From positions 248,001-312,000 of the forward strand of contig NZ_OY782771.1 of assembly GCF_963678245.1 (NCBI RefSeq): a stretch of 64,000 nucleotides of DNA. Reading direction: 5' to 3'. The translations under genes and the position numbers were made by a program. The notes below the pieces were generated by a model, which saw nothing but the letters and a program-made list of their open reading frames with translations, did no database searches and was not told the DNA's origin. Of this stretch, positions 37,267-47,233 are shown in pieces. Source of the stretch: an uncultured Sunxiuqinia sp. Lineage in GTDB: Bacteria > Bacteroidota > Bacteroidia > Bacteroidales > Prolixibacteraceae. Positions within the stretch are counted from its first letter, which is position 1. Each line of letters opens with the position of its first letter.

Positions 37267-38211
37267 ATGGAGAAAATTTTCACCAATGATTTTTGGACCG
37301 TGCTGTCCGAGAACTTAGTTAACTGGATCGTTTCGCAATTGCCTGCGATCATCATTTTGGTTATTTTATTATTAGTCGCTTTACGAGCGGCATCGTTTAT
37401 GATCAATAAAACCAAGAAGTTATTGATCAAGCGGATGGTTAATCAGACTGACGAACCCAATCTTGAAGTAGAGAAACGGCTCAACACCTTAATGGGGATT
37501 GTCAAAAAGGGGGTTGCGGTATTGATTTGGGTCATCTTCATTATGATCTTTCTGAAGAAAATAAACATTGACATTGCCCCAATTTTGGCAGGTGCCGGAA
37601 TTATTGGATTGGCAATTGGTTTTGGTGCACAGGAACTGGTGCGCGATTTTATCACCGGATTCTTCATTTTACTTGAAAATCAGATAAGAACTGGCGATGT
37701 CGCAATTATTAACGGAACCGGCGGACTTGTTGAAAAAATTGAACTTCGAACCATAACCTTGCGCGATTTGTCGGGAGTCGTTCACATCTTTCAGAATGGA
37801 AAAATTAATTCGGTTTCCAATATGACCAAAGGTTGGTCGGCTATGGTGTTCGATATTGGTGTTGCTTACAAAGAAGACCTCAACAAGGTGATGAAAATTA
37901 TGAAGGATGTTTCGGAAGACTTGCGCGCTGATTCAAAATTCAAATCGATGATTTTGGAACCGATGGAAATTTTTGGACTGGATAGCTTTGGCGACAGTGC
38001 CTTGGTGGTAAAAGGCCGGATTAAAACCAAACCCATTCAGCAATGGAATGTCGGTCGCGAATATCGGAAACGACTGAAAGAAGCGTTCGATGAACACCGA
38101 ATTGAAATCCCATTCCCGCACCGTACAATATACTGGGGCGAAGAAATTGATCCACTCAAGTTGACAATGGAAAAAGCAGAGGCAGAAGCGAAATCAAAAT
38201 CAGCAGATTAA
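37267..38211 (+). CDS. MscS-family mechanosensitive channel
   Basis: An upstream TTG at 37258 is in frame, but ATG at 37267 is the better start (314 residues). The protein has an N-terminal helix (about 22-42), a second helix (about 80-98) and the pore-lining helix with its small-residue pattern (ILAGAGIIGLAIGFGAQELV, about 105-125). The MscS beta domain (GDVAIINGTGGLVEKIELR) and an alpha/beta C-terminal domain follow. It should sit in the inner membrane and open under osmotic downshock. Confidence 0.9.
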   Translation: MEKIFTNDFWTVLSENLVNWIVSQLPAIIILVILLLVALRAASFMINKTKKLLIKRMVNQTDEPNLEVEKRLNTLMGIVKKGVAVLIWVIFIMIFLKKINIDIAPILAGAGIIGLAIGFGAQELVRDFITGFFILLENQIRTGDVAIINGTGGLVEKIELRTITLRDLSGVVHIFQNGKINSVSNMTKGWSAMVFDIGVAYKEDLNKVMKIMKDVSEDLRADSKFKSMILEPMEIFGLDSFGDSALVVKGRIKTKPIQQWNVGREYRKRLKEAFDEHRIEIPFPHRTIYWGEEIDPLKLTMEKAEAEAKSKSAD

Positions 38212-38247
38212 GAAAAGATAACGATTCAAGCTATTTAGTAGTAAGTG

Positions 38248-38280
38248 AAAAAAGCTAACCAAAATACGGTCGGCTTTTTT
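38248..38280 (+). terminator. Rho-independent terminator after the MscS gene
   Basis: AAAAAAGC (38248-38255) pairs with GCTTTTTT (38273-38280). An inner ACC/GGT pairing extends the stem. It ends in a T-run and lies about 36 bases after the stop codon. Confidence 0.75.
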
Positions 38281-38416
38281 GACGTTCTTTAATTTGCTTT
38301 TTTAACAGGAAGGAGTTCAAATCAAGAATATCCATGGTAGCGATTTTCTACTTAAAGTTGACTGAGCCTTCCATCGTTTTTGTTAACTTCGGAAGAAACA
38401 TGGAAAAACTGCAATT

Positions 38417-39127
38417 ATGAATACTGCAAAAATAGCAATCATTACAGGCGCTAGTCGGGGTATTGGAAAAGCTTGCGCCATTGGACTTGCAGGAATGGGC
38501 TACCATTGCCTGCTGATTTCCCGCACCCAACAGCAGCTTGAAGAGCTTGCTGAAGAAATTCAGGAAAATGGTGGAAGATCGAGTTTATTTGCTGTTGACT
38601 TGACAAAACAAAATGAGCTGGAAGAGTGCATTCAAAAAATAAAGAAACACTATGGCCGCATTGATGTATTGGTAAACAATGCAGGCATGTTTATTGGAGG
38701 AAACCTCCAAGTGGACGTTAGCGAATTTCGACAACAGTTGGAATTAAATATAACTGCGAACTTTAAGCTGCTACAAGCTTTCGTTCCGGTGATGAAGGAA
38801 CAACAATCAGGTGCCATTTTTAATATTGCGTCGCGAGCAGGGAAAATTGGTTTTGCCAACAGCGGAGCTTATTCGGCTTCTAAATTTGGCTTGGTTGGTT
38901 TAAACGAATCACTTTATCGGGAGTTGGCTGAATATGGCATCTCTGTAACAGCTATTTGCCCAGGCTATGTTGCAACCGAAATGGCCAAACTGGCTGGCAC
39001 TCCGCTACCAGAAGAAGAAATGATTCAGCCAAGTGATATTTTCCTGACTATAGAGTATTTACTCAAACTGGCTCCCAATACTAGAGTTAAAGAAATCATC
39101 ATCGAAGCTAAAGGAGGTATTCAATAA
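38417..39127 (+). CDS. Short-chain dehydrogenase/reductase
   Basis: The 236-residue protein is a classical SDR. It has the cofactor motif TGASRGIG (residues 10-17), NNAG (87-90), Asn111, and the catalytic Ser139, Tyr152 and Lys156 (YSASK). Arg14 in the glycine motif and Arg36 after the second strand favour NADP(H). The substrate is unknown. It resembles the 3-oxoacyl-ACP-reductase-like group but stands outside a fatty-acid operon. It converges with the GldB-like gene, with only 3 bases between the stops. Confidence 0.88.
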   Translation: MNTAKIAIITGASRGIGKACAIGLAGMGYHCLLISRTQQQLEELAEEIQENGGRSSLFAVDLTKQNELEECIQKIKKHYGRIDVLVNNAGMFIGGNLQVDVSEFRQQLELNITANFKLLQAFVPVMKEQQSGAIFNIASRAGKIGFANSGAYSASKFGLVGLNESLYRELAEYGISVTAICPGYVATEMAKLAGTPLPEEEMIQPSDIFLTIEYLLKLAPNTRVKEIIIEAKGGIQ

Positions 39128-39128
39128 A

Positions 39129-39157
39129 AATTAGTCGGGTTGATAGCCCGATTGATT
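39129..39157. terminator. Candidate hairpin terminator shared by convergent genes
   Basis: An 11 bp stem with two wobble-type pairs around TCGGG/CCCGA sits at the end of the GldB-like gene and just after the SDR stop. It overlaps the last codons of the minus-strand gene. T-rich sequence follows on the plus strand only weakly. Confidence 0.35.
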
Positions 39158-40156
39158 CAAAATGTATAGGTAGTCTTGGTTTTCCATCAGTTGCTTTAGT
39201 GTAACTTCCGGATTATTTTTCATATACGAACGTACAATCTGCCAGCCTAACCAAGCTCCAACCCGGCCCGGAGATTCGGTAGAAAAAACAGAAACGTATG
39301 GGCCATCGTCCACGTACCTTTTAATATCCATCCGATTGGTTGAAAAAAGCAGATTGTTTTCCGCCATATAGTTCCACATATTGGCTTCGCTATTCTGACA
39401 AAATTCCAACTGTTTTTCGGTGAAACCGATTTTCAGAGTGTCATTTAATTCAGGCTGCATAGCTTCTACAAAATAATACATGGAGCCTTGGTAAATCATA
39501 CTTTCAATCACCTTGCTGGCTTTTAAATTGATTGGATATTCCGTCGTGGCCCAAAAATACATCGCATCCGAAACAATCTTTTGCTGGTGCATATTCCGTA
39601 TTTTATATGCTGGAATTCCTAAGCGCGGATAATAATCAAAATCGGCTCCAAGGTATTTATCCAGGCTCACGCCAATTAATGAATCAGCTAAAACAATCGA
39701 TTGGTTCAAGCCATTCACGCAGGTATAAATGTCGGGAACCACTTTGTTCGGAAAATAGTAACGATAATGCTTGAAGGCTTCAATAAATTCTTGTTCCAGT
39801 TCATTTTTATTGATCCGTAGATCAACTTGCTCTTTTAAGTTCACAATCATCGTATCATTCAAAAAAGACTCAAGTTGAGTGAAAAACTCATCATCATCCG
39901 GCATTCCAACACCAATCATATGCAAGTTGAAAAGCTCAAAAAAGCGGCTGTATTCTTCTTGCAGCATTGGTATTTCCTCTTCTAAACTTCCTTTCGCTTC
40001 AAACAAATCATCCTCATAATTTTTGTAAGTCAGGTTTGCTTTTACATCCGATACATCAATTTTCAACGGATTTCGATTGCATGAAACAAAGACAAACGCT
40101 ATAAAAAAAACAGTCACCCAACAATTTCTAAAACAAAATTCTTTTGTTCTCAGCAT
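39131..40156 (-). CDS. gldB: GldB-like gliding motility lipoprotein
   Basis: The 341-residue protein has a lipoprotein signal with lipobox VFVSC (Cys26). It follows the GldB pattern across its length: DDLFEAKG near the start, LDKYLGADFDYYP, MIYQGSMYYFVEAMQPELND, CQNSEANMWNYMAENNLLF, and ESPGRVGAWLGWQIVRSYM near the end. In Flavobacterium gldB is essential for gliding and type IX secretion and lies near the NAD synthetase gene. Here a NadE gene follows 1.4 kb away on the other strand, which supports the call. It probably acts as an envelope lipoprotein of the gliding/T9SS apparatus. Confidence 0.8.
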   Translation of the reverse strand: MLRTKEFCFRNCWVTVFFIAFVFVSCNRNPLKIDVSDVKANLTYKNYEDDLFEAKGSLEEEIPMLQEEYSRFFELFNLHMIGVGMPDDDEFFTQLESFLNDTMIVNLKEQVDLRINKNELEQEFIEAFKHYRYYFPNKVVPDIYTCVNGLNQSIVLADSLIGVSLDKYLGADFDYYPRLGIPAYKIRNMHQQKIVSDAMYFWATTEYPINLKASKVIESMIYQGSMYYFVEAMQPELNDTLKIGFTEKQLEFCQNSEANMWNYMAENNLLFSTNRMDIKRYVDDGPYVSVFSTESPGRVGAWLGWQIVRSYMKNNPEVTLKQLMENQDYLYILNQSGYQPD

Positions 40157-40269
40157 AATACCGAATTATAATGCACAATTAACCCTGATCTTTTAAATCG
40201 GGGTTAAATTTATAACTTATTCATTGAATAAATATTTTATTGCTGCTAGTTATATTTTACAACTTAATT

Positions 40270-40602
40270 CTATTGTTTCCAGACCGAATCAGCGGCTCTC
40301 CATAATTCCGCTTTAACATTATGCCGGGTTTCACCAATAGCATTTATTAAGTCCATCGGGTCCTTATCAGGGTGAACTTTTTCAAATGCTCCAAACATGT
40401 TAGCTGCCCCTATCTTTGGAAAGTCTTTAAAATAGTCAACTGTTACGAAATTGTACTCCATGTCCATTCCGGTTGGTTAAGTGGTCTCCCACAAAGACCA
40501 GCCAGCGCATGCTCTGTTATTTATAAGTTCCTGATGCACCGGTTTCCATATATTTAATTCCTGACTGAAATAGTCGTCTCCCATATTGGGATTAGTTTTT
40601 AT
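40270..40602 (-). pseudogene. Decayed gene fragment with an in-frame stop
   Basis: Reading leftwards from about 40593, one frame encodes a coherent protein (NPNMGDDYFSQELNIWKPVH, AGWSLWETT). A TAA stop (40479-40477) follows, and the same frame then continues as PTGMDMEYNFVTVDYF and FEKVHPDKDPMD to a natural end ELWRAADSVWKQ. The two parts fit one small Bacteroidota protein family of unknown function, which I know only by its IWKPVHQ and KVHPDKD pattern. The N-terminal part beyond 40602 is missing. An in-frame stop plus a lost 5' end mark a pseudogene. Confidence 0.65.
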
Positions 40603-40813
40603 TTATAGCGCCAATATGTTTGATATTCATGGTGTTGTGAGAGTGTGTCCATTGTGCAAGGAGATGAGAAGTAAAAAAGTCACTTAAGAAGGCTGCCAGG
40701 TGTAATTATCAATAATCAGAACCTGTTAATTGCCATTTTAAAAAGATTATTCGAGATTTGCGAATACAAAAACGCTTACATTGTACGTTTCAATAATCAA
40801 TAAATAGAAATTT

Positions 40814-41491
40814 ATGAAACAGCCAGGAAAAATAATTTGCTTAATTGCTGGTTTCCTAATCATTAGTCAAATCGCTTTTTCACAGCGATCAACTCGTCTT
40901 TCATTTTCGGCCAGTCCATCTGTCAATTGGTTTTCGGCGGACACTCAGGGGACTGAATTAGGCAGCACAGCTTTGGGGATTGACTATGGAGTAAATGCTG
41001 ATTTTTTCTTCGATGAGGAATCAAAATATGCCTTTGCAACCGGAATTTTAATCAATAATACCGGAGGAAATATTCGTTATTATAATAGTTCCGGCGATGT
41101 GCAATTTGCCGGTCAAACCTTCCAATCGGGAACTTCCTTTCGATATAAACTAAAATATATTGAAGTCCCACTGGCCGTAAAACTTCGCACAAGCCAGTTT
41201 CGTCGCTGGTCGTATTGGGGACAATTTGGTTTTTCAGGTTTAGTCAATATCCAAGCGAAAGGAGAAAGTGATGACGAAACCTTGAGAAAAAACAACATCA
41301 ATGAGGAAATTAATTTATTCAACTTGGCTCTCAACATGGGAATAGGTTCTCATTTCGACCTTGGAAGCAACAATGCGATCACTTTGGGAATCATCTATAG
41401 AAACGGTTTTATTGATGTCACTTCAAATAACCAATTTGACGATAAAACGACCTTGAATTCACTTGTATTTAAACTTGGCCTTGTTTTCTAA
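40814..41491 (+). CDS. PorT-family outer membrane beta-barrel protein
   Basis: The 225-residue protein has a signal peptide (about residues 1-23, ending in IAFSQ). Eight or so amphipathic beta strands follow: TRLSFSASPSVNW, ALGIDYGVNADFFF, FATGILINNTGG, LKYIEVPLAVKLR, WGQFGFSGLVNI and a final VFKLGLVF strand ending in phenylalanine. This is typical of small outer-membrane barrels of the PorT/OMP_b-brl_2 group. It lies between gldB and nadE. Confidence 0.75.
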   Translation: MKQPGKIICLIAGFLIISQIAFSQRSTRLSFSASPSVNWFSADTQGTELGSTALGIDYGVNADFFFDEESKYAFATGILINNTGGNIRYYNSSGDVQFAGQTFQSGTSFRYKLKYIEVPLAVKLRTSQFRRWSYWGQFGFSGLVNIQAKGESDDETLRKNNINEEINLFNLALNMGIGSHFDLGSNNAITLGIIYRNGFIDVTSNNQFDDKTTLNSLVFKLGLVF

Positions 41492-41550
41492 AAATCCAAT
41501 CGTTTTTTGTTCTTTTTCAATTATTTTTGCTCTCCTAAAACGGATTCACT

Positions 41551-43194
41551 ATGAAAATTGCATTAGCGCAACTGAACTATCATATTGCTAATTTCGAAGA
41601 TAATTCCAATAAAATAATTGAAGCCATCAGGAAAGCGGAGAAACAGGAAGCGGAGTTGATTGTCTTTTCAGAACTGGCTGTAACCGGCTATTATCCGCAT
41701 GACTTACTTGAGCGGAAAGAGTTTATCGAAAAAGCGGAACAAGCCATTGCAAAAATAGCCAAAGAATGCACTAAGGTTGCTGCCTTGGTTGGAGGTCCAA
41801 GTATTAACCAAAGTGAACGAGGAAAGAAACTTTTCAATTCAGCATTTTTGCTGAAAGATGGGAAAATAGAGGCAATCCGTCATAAATCGCTGCTTCCAAC
41901 ATACGATATTTTTGATGAATATCGCCATTTTGAGCCCAACCGCCAGTTCGATATTGTAGAGCTAAACGGCAAACGGCTAGCCATTACCATTTGTGAAGAT
42001 TTATGGGATGAACAGCCAACCCAGAATGAATTTGGAAAGGACAAGTTGTATACTCGCTCGCCTCTTGAGGAATTGAGTAAGCTGAATCCTGATCTTGTAA
42101 TTAACCTCTCAGCATCTCCGTTTTCATACAATCAGGAAAACTGGAGAAAGGATATTTTGGTGAAGAAAGCCATTAAATACCAACTTCCAATTATCTACTT
42201 AAATCAAGTTGGCGCGAACACAGAAGTCGTCTTCGATGGTGGTTCGATCTATTTGAAGGAGGACGGAACAATTCCGGTGGAACTCGCATATTTCGAAGAG
42301 GATTTCCATGTGGTTGACACCGAGAACCCGTCACCCAAGCACCAACAAGAAAAAGACTATATCGCCAAAACTCATCAAGCCTTAATCCTTGGGATCCGAG
42401 ACTATTTTCAGAAAATGGGTTTTAATAAAGCAATTCTGGGTCTTTCCGGTGGAATTGACTCGGCTTTGGTTTGTGCTTTGGCCGTAGAGGCCTTGGGTAA
42501 AGAGAATGTACGTGGTGTTTTAATGCCGTCGAAATATTCCTCTGACCACAGTGTGGCCGACGCTCTGCATCTTGCCGAAAACCTGGGCATTCAGTACGAC
42601 ACTATTGCCATTCAAAATATGGTTGACGAATTTGAAAACCAATTAAGTCCGGTGTTTGGAGATTTGCCTCCGGGCATTGCCGAAGAAAATATTCAGGCTC
42701 GAACCCGTGGAATACTTGTTATGGCTTTATCAAACAAGTTCGGAAACATCTTGCTAAATACAACTAACAAGAGTGAATGTGCAGTGGGTTACGGAACTCT
42801 TTATGGCGATATGAATGGTGGCTTGGCAGTACTTGGCGATGTTTATAAAAACGATGCCTACAAACTTTCGAACTACATTAACCGGGATGGAGAAGTCATA
42901 CCTTACAACAGCATTCAAAAACCTCCTTCGGCAGAATTAAGGCCAGATCAAAAAGACACCGACTCACTTCCCGATTACGACATTTTAGATCGGGTTTTGT
43001 TCAATTATATTGAGTTAAACTTATCGCCAAAGGAGATTATTGAACAAGGTTTTGATAAAGAAATGGTTTTTAAAGTTACGCGAATGGTTAATCAAAATGA
43101 ATACAAGCGTTTTCAATCCCCCCCGATTATAAGGGTTAGCTCAAAAGCTTTTGGGTTTGGAAGGAAGATGCCCCTTGTTGCAAGATATCATTAG
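41551..43194 (+). CDS. nadE: Glutamine-dependent NAD+ synthetase
   Basis: The 547-residue enzyme has an N-terminal nitrilase-type glutaminase domain with Glu41 (SELAVTGYYP), a lysine in RHKSLLPTYD and the nucleophile Cys148 (TICEDLW). A synthetase domain follows, with the PP-loop SGGIDS at 299-304 and the C-terminal PPSAELRPDQ segment. It amidates nicotinic acid adenine dinucleotide to NAD+ using glutamine-derived ammonia, in the cytosol. The length is normal for the two-domain form. It starts 59 bases after the PorT-like gene. Confidence 0.95.
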   Translation: MKIALAQLNYHIANFEDNSNKIIEAIRKAEKQEAELIVFSELAVTGYYPHDLLERKEFIEKAEQAIAKIAKECTKVAALVGGPSINQSERGKKLFNSAFLLKDGKIEAIRHKSLLPTYDIFDEYRHFEPNRQFDIVELNGKRLAITICEDLWDEQPTQNEFGKDKLYTRSPLEELSKLNPDLVINLSASPFSYNQENWRKDILVKKAIKYQLPIIYLNQVGANTEVVFDGGSIYLKEDGTIPVELAYFEEDFHVVDTENPSPKHQQEKDYIAKTHQALILGIRDYFQKMGFNKAILGLSGGIDSALVCALAVEALGKENVRGVLMPSKYSSDHSVADALHLAENLGIQYDTIAIQNMVDEFENQLSPVFGDLPPGIAEENIQARTRGILVMALSNKFGNILLNTTNKSECAVGYGTLYGDMNGGLAVLGDVYKNDAYKLSNYINRDGEVIPYNSIQKPPSAELRPDQKDTDSLPDYDILDRVLFNYIELNLSPKEIIEQGFDKEMVFKVTRMVNQNEYKRFQSPPIIRVSSKAFGFGRKMPLVARYH

Positions 43195-43305
43195 TTCAAA
43201 AAGAATGTTTGTAGAGAATTAATACTCTTTTCCAGATTTATTTGTGAGCCAGCACTTTTTGGCTAAAAAAGGATGTCAAAACGTTTTTTATTTGTTAAAA
43301 TTGGT

Positions 43306-43313
43306 TAACTTTG
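43306..43313 (+). promoter_or_regulatory. Candidate Bacteroidota -7 box upstream of the Crp/Fnr gene
   Basis: TAACTTTG matches the TAnnTTTG -7 consensus of the Bacteroidota housekeeping sigma factor and lies 30 bases before the chosen ATG. A TTTG occurs upstream at 43291 but at non-standard spacing, so the -33 element is uncertain. Confidence 0.3.
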
Positions 43314-43342
43314 ATGCTCTATAACATATAAAGTTGGAATGT

Positions 43343-44044
43343 ATGCTAAGCCATGAAATGGGGATTAAAGAAATGCTTGAAAACCCAAAATCGGTTTTCA
43401 GTTGTCTCACTCCCGATGAGAAAGAACGACTACTCAAACACATTACCCTGACCAATTTTAAGAAGAATGAATTTATTTACAAAGAGGGAGACAAACCAAC
43501 CGGTTTTTCTTTTTTGATTGAAGGGAAAATCAAAATTTTCAAAGAAGGGGTAGGTGGGCGCGAACAAATTATCAGAATGACGAAGCCCTATGGTTTTATT
43601 GGTTATCGGGCATTACTTGCTGAAGAAATTCATATTGCGTCAGCGGTTGCCTTGGAAGATTCGCTAGCCTGTCATGTTGATGCGGATTTCTTTTTCAACT
43701 CGATGTTGAAAAATACAAGTGTTACCGCAAAACTGCTACGCAAACTTGCTCGTGAATTAGGATTTTCCAACTCCAGAACGGTTACACTGACCCAAAAGCA
43801 CATTAGAGGTCGGTTGGCCGAATCATTGCTATTACTAAAAGATAAATATGGCTTTGAGCATGATGGTGCAACATTAAAAGTATTCTTGTCGCGCGAAGAC
43901 ATTGCAAATCTTTCAAACATGACAACGTCGAATGCCATTCGGACCCTATCTACTTTTGCCGGCGAAAAGGTAATTGCCATTGACGGACGTAAAATCAGAA
44001 TTTTAGATGAGCAAAAATTGGAGCGAATCAGTAAATTAGGATAA
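43343..44044 (+). CDS. Crp/Fnr-family transcription regulator
   Basis: A TTG at 43334 is in frame, but the ATG at 43343 is the likely start (about 233 residues). It has a cyclic-nucleotide-binding-type barrel: FKKNEFIYKEGDKPTGFSFL, then EGKIKIFKEG. A dimer helix follows, with a C-terminal winged helix (GRLAESLLLL, SREDIANLSNMTTSNAIRTL) typical of Crp/Fnr. It lacks an obvious FNR cysteine cluster. It stands alone, ends at a strong terminator, and its targets are unknown. Confidence 0.88.
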   Translation: MLSHEMGIKEMLENPKSVFSCLTPDEKERLLKHITLTNFKKNEFIYKEGDKPTGFSFLIEGKIKIFKEGVGGREQIIRMTKPYGFIGYRALLAEEIHIASAVALEDSLACHVDADFFFNSMLKNTSVTAKLLRKLARELGFSNSRTVTLTQKHIRGRLAESLLLLKDKYGFEHDGATLKVFLSREDIANLSNMTTSNAIRTLSTFAGEKVIAIDGRKIRILDEQKLERISKLG

Positions 44045-44063
44045 AAAAAACATAGCGAATTGC

Positions 44064-44105
44064 AAAAGGGGAAATAAAACTCAAGATTTTATTTCCCCTT
44101 TTTTT
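44064..44105. terminator. Strong bidirectional terminator
   Basis: A perfect 16 bp stem (arms 44064-44079 and 44087-44102, loop of 7) is flanked by A-rich and T-rich sides. It serves the Crp/Fnr gene and the convergent murF-alr gene, whose stop codon it overlaps. Confidence 0.88.
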
Positions 44106-46587
44106 ATTCTTGAGAATACACTCGCTTAACCCGCTGTGAAATCCCGGTCAGTATCTCATAGGGAATTGTTTCTGCCCATTCTGCCAAATCGTTTAACTGA
44201 ATATGTTCTCCCATTAATTCCACTAAATCTCCAACCTGTGGATTTGCTTCGCTAACATCTATCATGGTCATATCCATGCATACATTCCCAATAACAGGCA
44301 CTTTCGTCTCATTGATCCACATCTTTCCAACGCCATTGCTAAAACGTCGTAAAAAACCATCGGCATATCCAACAGGTACTACGGCAATTTTTTTTGTTTT
44401 ATCTGCCTTTCCCTTTCTGCCATAACCTATTGTTTCGCCCATGTCGACTGTTTTAACTTGTGAAATAACACTAGTCCATCGCGCAATTGGGCGCACAGGC
44501 GTATTGCTGGTTGCCGCAACGCCATAAAGTCCGATGCCTAAACGAACCATGTCGAGTTGAAATTCGGGAAACCGTTCAATCCCAGCTGAATTTAACATAT
44601 GTCGAATGACCTTGTTTTTCTGAAAACTCACCACAATATCTGAGATCTCTATAAATCGTTGATATTGCTTACGGGTGTATTCGTCGTGCTGTGCTTCGTC
44701 GGAACCTGCTAAATGCGTGAATACCGATTGAATGCGCAATACTTCTTCGTGATTGATTTGTTGGGAAACGTGTTTTAATTCATCAATATCTGAAAATCCC
44801 AACCGATTCATCCCGGTTTCAACTTTGATATGGATCGGATAATACGAAACAGCAGAACTTTTTGCTACGGCATTAAACTGCCGAAACAGCTCCGCGGAAT
44901 AAACGTTTGGTTCCAGGCGGTATTCAATCATCGCCTCAAAACTATGCTCCTCTGGATTCATCACGACGATTGGCGTTTCGATTCCTGCCTGTCGCAATTC
45001 AATGCCTTCATCAGCCACAGCAACCGCTAAATAATCGACCTTCTGAAATTCCAAAGCCCTCGCAATTTCTACCGTGCCACTTCCATACGAAAATGCCTTC
45101 ACCATGGCCATTATTTTGGTCTGTGGGTTTACTTTTTCTTTGAAAATATTGAGGTTTTCGACCAAACTATTTAAATTGACCTCCAACTGTGTTTGGTGAT
45201 ATTTCTTTTGAAGCAACAAGGCAATTTCCTCAAAGCGAAACTCCCGGGCACCTTTTATTAATATGGCTTCATCTTTAAAATTGTGCGATTTCCAATTCTG
45301 AATAAAATCCAATGTTGAAGGATAAAATTCGGTAGTTATATTGAAAGCCGCCCCGTGTTCCACTATGTTTTTTCCAATTCCAATTAGTCGAGTTACCTTG
45401 TTCAGTTTTAACAAGCGGCTTACTTTAGCATACAATTGGCTAGTAGGAAAGCCCGATTGCCTGATGTCGGAAAGAATCACCGTCTTCTGCTGCCTGCTGG
45501 AGCTGGTTTGTTGATTCAGAAACTGCAACGCAATTTCCAGCGAATTGATATCGGAATTATAATAATCGTTAACAAGCAGGCAATCGTTAATTCCTTGCTT
45601 CAACTCTAAACGCATAGCAACTGGCTGTAAGCTTGAAAATTGACTCAATAGATATTCGTTCACCCAGCCTTTAGCCGCGATGAAAGCTAAACAGTGACAA
45701 ACATTCTCCAACGACGCGTCATCGGTAAAAGGAATTTCGGTTTCATATGATTTTTCAAGCCAGGCAAAATAAAGAGTAGCCTTCTGCAGGCTCTTTTCAA
45801 TTCGAATAAGCAAATCGGCTTTTAAGTTGTCCGTAGACCAAGAAAAAAGTTTAGTTTGCTCGTTTCTGAATTTGTTGCCTAGAACGTGATCAATTAATGC
45901 TGAATCTTTTCGATAAATTAACAACTCGGCATCTTCGAAAAGCTTTAACTTTTCCGTAAGCTTATTTTCCAGCGTTTTAAAATTTTCCTGATGGGCGTCT
46001 CCAATCGTTGTAATTATTCCAAATTCAGGATGGATAAGGTTAGCTAATTTTATCATTTCCTCTGGCTTGGAAATTCCGGCTTCAACAATTCCCAGGTCGG
46101 CATCGCGATTCATGTTCCAAAGCGAAAGTGGCACCCCTACTTGCGAATTGTAGCTTTTAGGACTACGAACAACTCGAAACTGACTTTGTAATAAATCAAA
46201 CAGCCATTCTTTTACAATTGTCTTTCCGTTACTTCCTGTGATCGCCAAAACCGGGAACTGAAATTCATTCCGCACATGTGCTGCCAGTTGCTGCAATGCC
46301 TTTAACGTATCCTCAACGAAAATAAAACCTGCCTGCTCAAACTGATACGGCTGAGTAGGCAAATGCGACACCACAAAGTTGCGAACCCCTTTCTTGTGCA
46401 ACTCTTCAATGAATCGATGTCCATCATGCCGTTCTCCTTTTAACGCAAAAAACAAACAGGAATCCGGATCTACAATGGTTCGGCTATCAATCGAAATATT
46501 TGAGATCGGTTTTGCATTACCGTTTACAGCAGCCTGTAGGTTTCCATCAATAATATCAGCTAGTTTGTCGATGTCGTATGTTATCAT
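44104..46587 (-). CDS. murF-alr: Bifunctional UDP-MurNAc-tripeptide:D-Ala-D-Ala ligase / alanine racemase
   Basis: The 827-residue protein joins a Mur ligase and a PLP racemase. Residues about 1-455 are MurF-like, with the ATP loop GSNGKT at 118-123 and NDYYNSD further on. Residues about 460-827 are alanine racemase: Lys497 in [10 protein letters not shown] binds PLP, and HLAGSDEA and a catalytic-tyrosine segment TIGYGRKG follow. The fusion is a known Bacteroidota arrangement. It makes D-alanine and adds D-Ala-D-Ala to the peptidoglycan precursor. Its ATG overlaps the tdk stop as ATGA, so the two are translationally coupled. Confidence 0.93.
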   Translation of the reverse strand: MITYDIDKLADIIDGNLQAAVNGNAKPISNISIDSRTIVDPDSCLFFALKGERHDGHRFIEELHKKGVRNFVVSHLPTQPYQFEQAGFIFVEDTLKALQQLAAHVRNEFQFPVLAITGSNGKTIVKEWLFDLLQSQFRVVRSPKSYNSQVGVPLSLWNMNRDADLGIVEAGISKPEEMIKLANLIHPEFGIITTIGDAHQENFKTLENKLTEKLKLFEDAELLIYRKDSALIDHVLGNKFRNEQTKLFSWSTDNLKADLLIRIEKSLQKATLYFAWLEKSYETEIPFTDDASLENVCHCLAFIAAKGWVNEYLLSQFSSLQPVAMRLELKQGINDCLLVNDYYNSDINSLEIALQFLNQQTSSSRQQKTVILSDIRQSGFPTSQLYAKVSRLLKLNKVTRLIGIGKNIVEHGAAFNITTEFYPSTLDFIQNWKSHNFKDEAILIKGAREFRFEEIALLLQKKYHQTQLEVNLNSLVENLNIFKEKVNPQTKIMAMVKAFSYGSGTVEIARALEFQKVDYLAVAVADEGIELRQAGIETPIVVMNPEEHSFEAMIEYRLEPNVYSAELFRQFNAVAKSSAVSYYPIHIKVETGMNRLGFSDIDELKHVSQQINHEEVLRIQSVFTHLAGSDEAQHDEYTRKQYQRFIEISDIVVSFQKNKVIRHMLNSAGIERFPEFQLDMVRLGIGLYGVAATSNTPVRPIARWTSVISQVKTVDMGETIGYGRKGKADKTKKIAVVPVGYADGFLRRFSNGVGKMWINETKVPVIGNVCMDMTMIDVSEANPQVGDLVELMGEHIQLNDLAEWAETIPYEILTGISQRVKRVYSQE

Positions 46588-47162
46588 GTGTTTTTCGCCT
46601 TATTGTAGCATACCCTGCAAAGGGGTTCATATTCTTCCTTTTCTCCAAGCATCACTTGTTTGTTGTTCGACACCAACCGATGCGAAAACTGGGCAACACT
46701 TCCGCAATGAACGCAAATGGCATGCACTTTAGAAACGTAATTGGCAATAGCCATCAAATCTGGCACTGGGCCAAAAGGTTTTCCTGTAAAGTCCATATCC
46801 AGACCGGCAATGATCACACGAATGCCCATGTCTGCTAACCTTTGACAAACTTCAACAAGCCCTTTGTCAAAAAACTGGGCTTCATCAATGGCAACCACAT
46901 CAACATTACCGGCTAATAACAGGATATTTGCTGAGTTTTCTACCGGAGAACTGGGAATGGAGTTCTCGTCATGGGACACCACTTCCGCGATCGAATAACG
47001 CGTATCAACCACCGGTTTAAAAATTTCCACCTTTTGCTTAGCAAATTGTGCTCTTTTTAAACGCCGGATTAACTCTTCTGTTTTGCCCGAAAACATTGAT
47101 CCGGCAATAACTTCTATTGTTCCACCGTTTTTATGATGACTGACATCCCTTTCAAGAAACAT
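46584..47162 (-). CDS. tdk: Thymidine kinase
   Basis: The 192-residue enzyme is a type II thymidine kinase with Walker A GSMFSGKT (21-28) and the DEAQFF motif (Asp93, Glu94). It has the zinc cysteines 150, 153, 182 and 185. It phosphorylates thymidine with ATP in pyrimidine salvage, in the cytosol. It is the first gene of a two-gene operon with murF-alr, overlapping by 4 bases. Confidence 0.95.
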   Translation of the reverse strand: MFLERDVSHHKNGGTIEVIAGSMFSGKTEELIRRLKRAQFAKQKVEIFKPVVDTRYSIAEVVSHDENSIPSSPVENSANILLLAGNVDVVAIDEAQFFDKGLVEVCQRLADMGIRVIIAGLDMDFTGKPFGPVPDLMAIANYVSKVHAICVHCGSVAQFSHRLVSNNKQVMLGEKEEYEPLCRVCYNKAKNT

Positions 47163-47188
47163 TTACCTTTATTAATTTTGGATTTTAC

Positions 47189-47204
47189 TACTTTTACAAA
47201 AGTA
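47189..47204. promoter_or_regulatory. Palindrome and candidate tdk promoter in a 71-base divergent spacer
   Basis: TACTTTT and AAAAGTA form a perfect inverted repeat around two bases. On the minus strand it includes TACTTTTG (47204-47197), a match to the TAnnTTTG -7 box, placed 35 bases before the tdk start. No -33 match at standard spacing is seen. The symmetrical site between divergent genes may also bind a regulator. Confidence 0.35.
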
Positions 47205-47233
47205 ACGAAAATGTCGGGTAATCTAGTTTTGGA

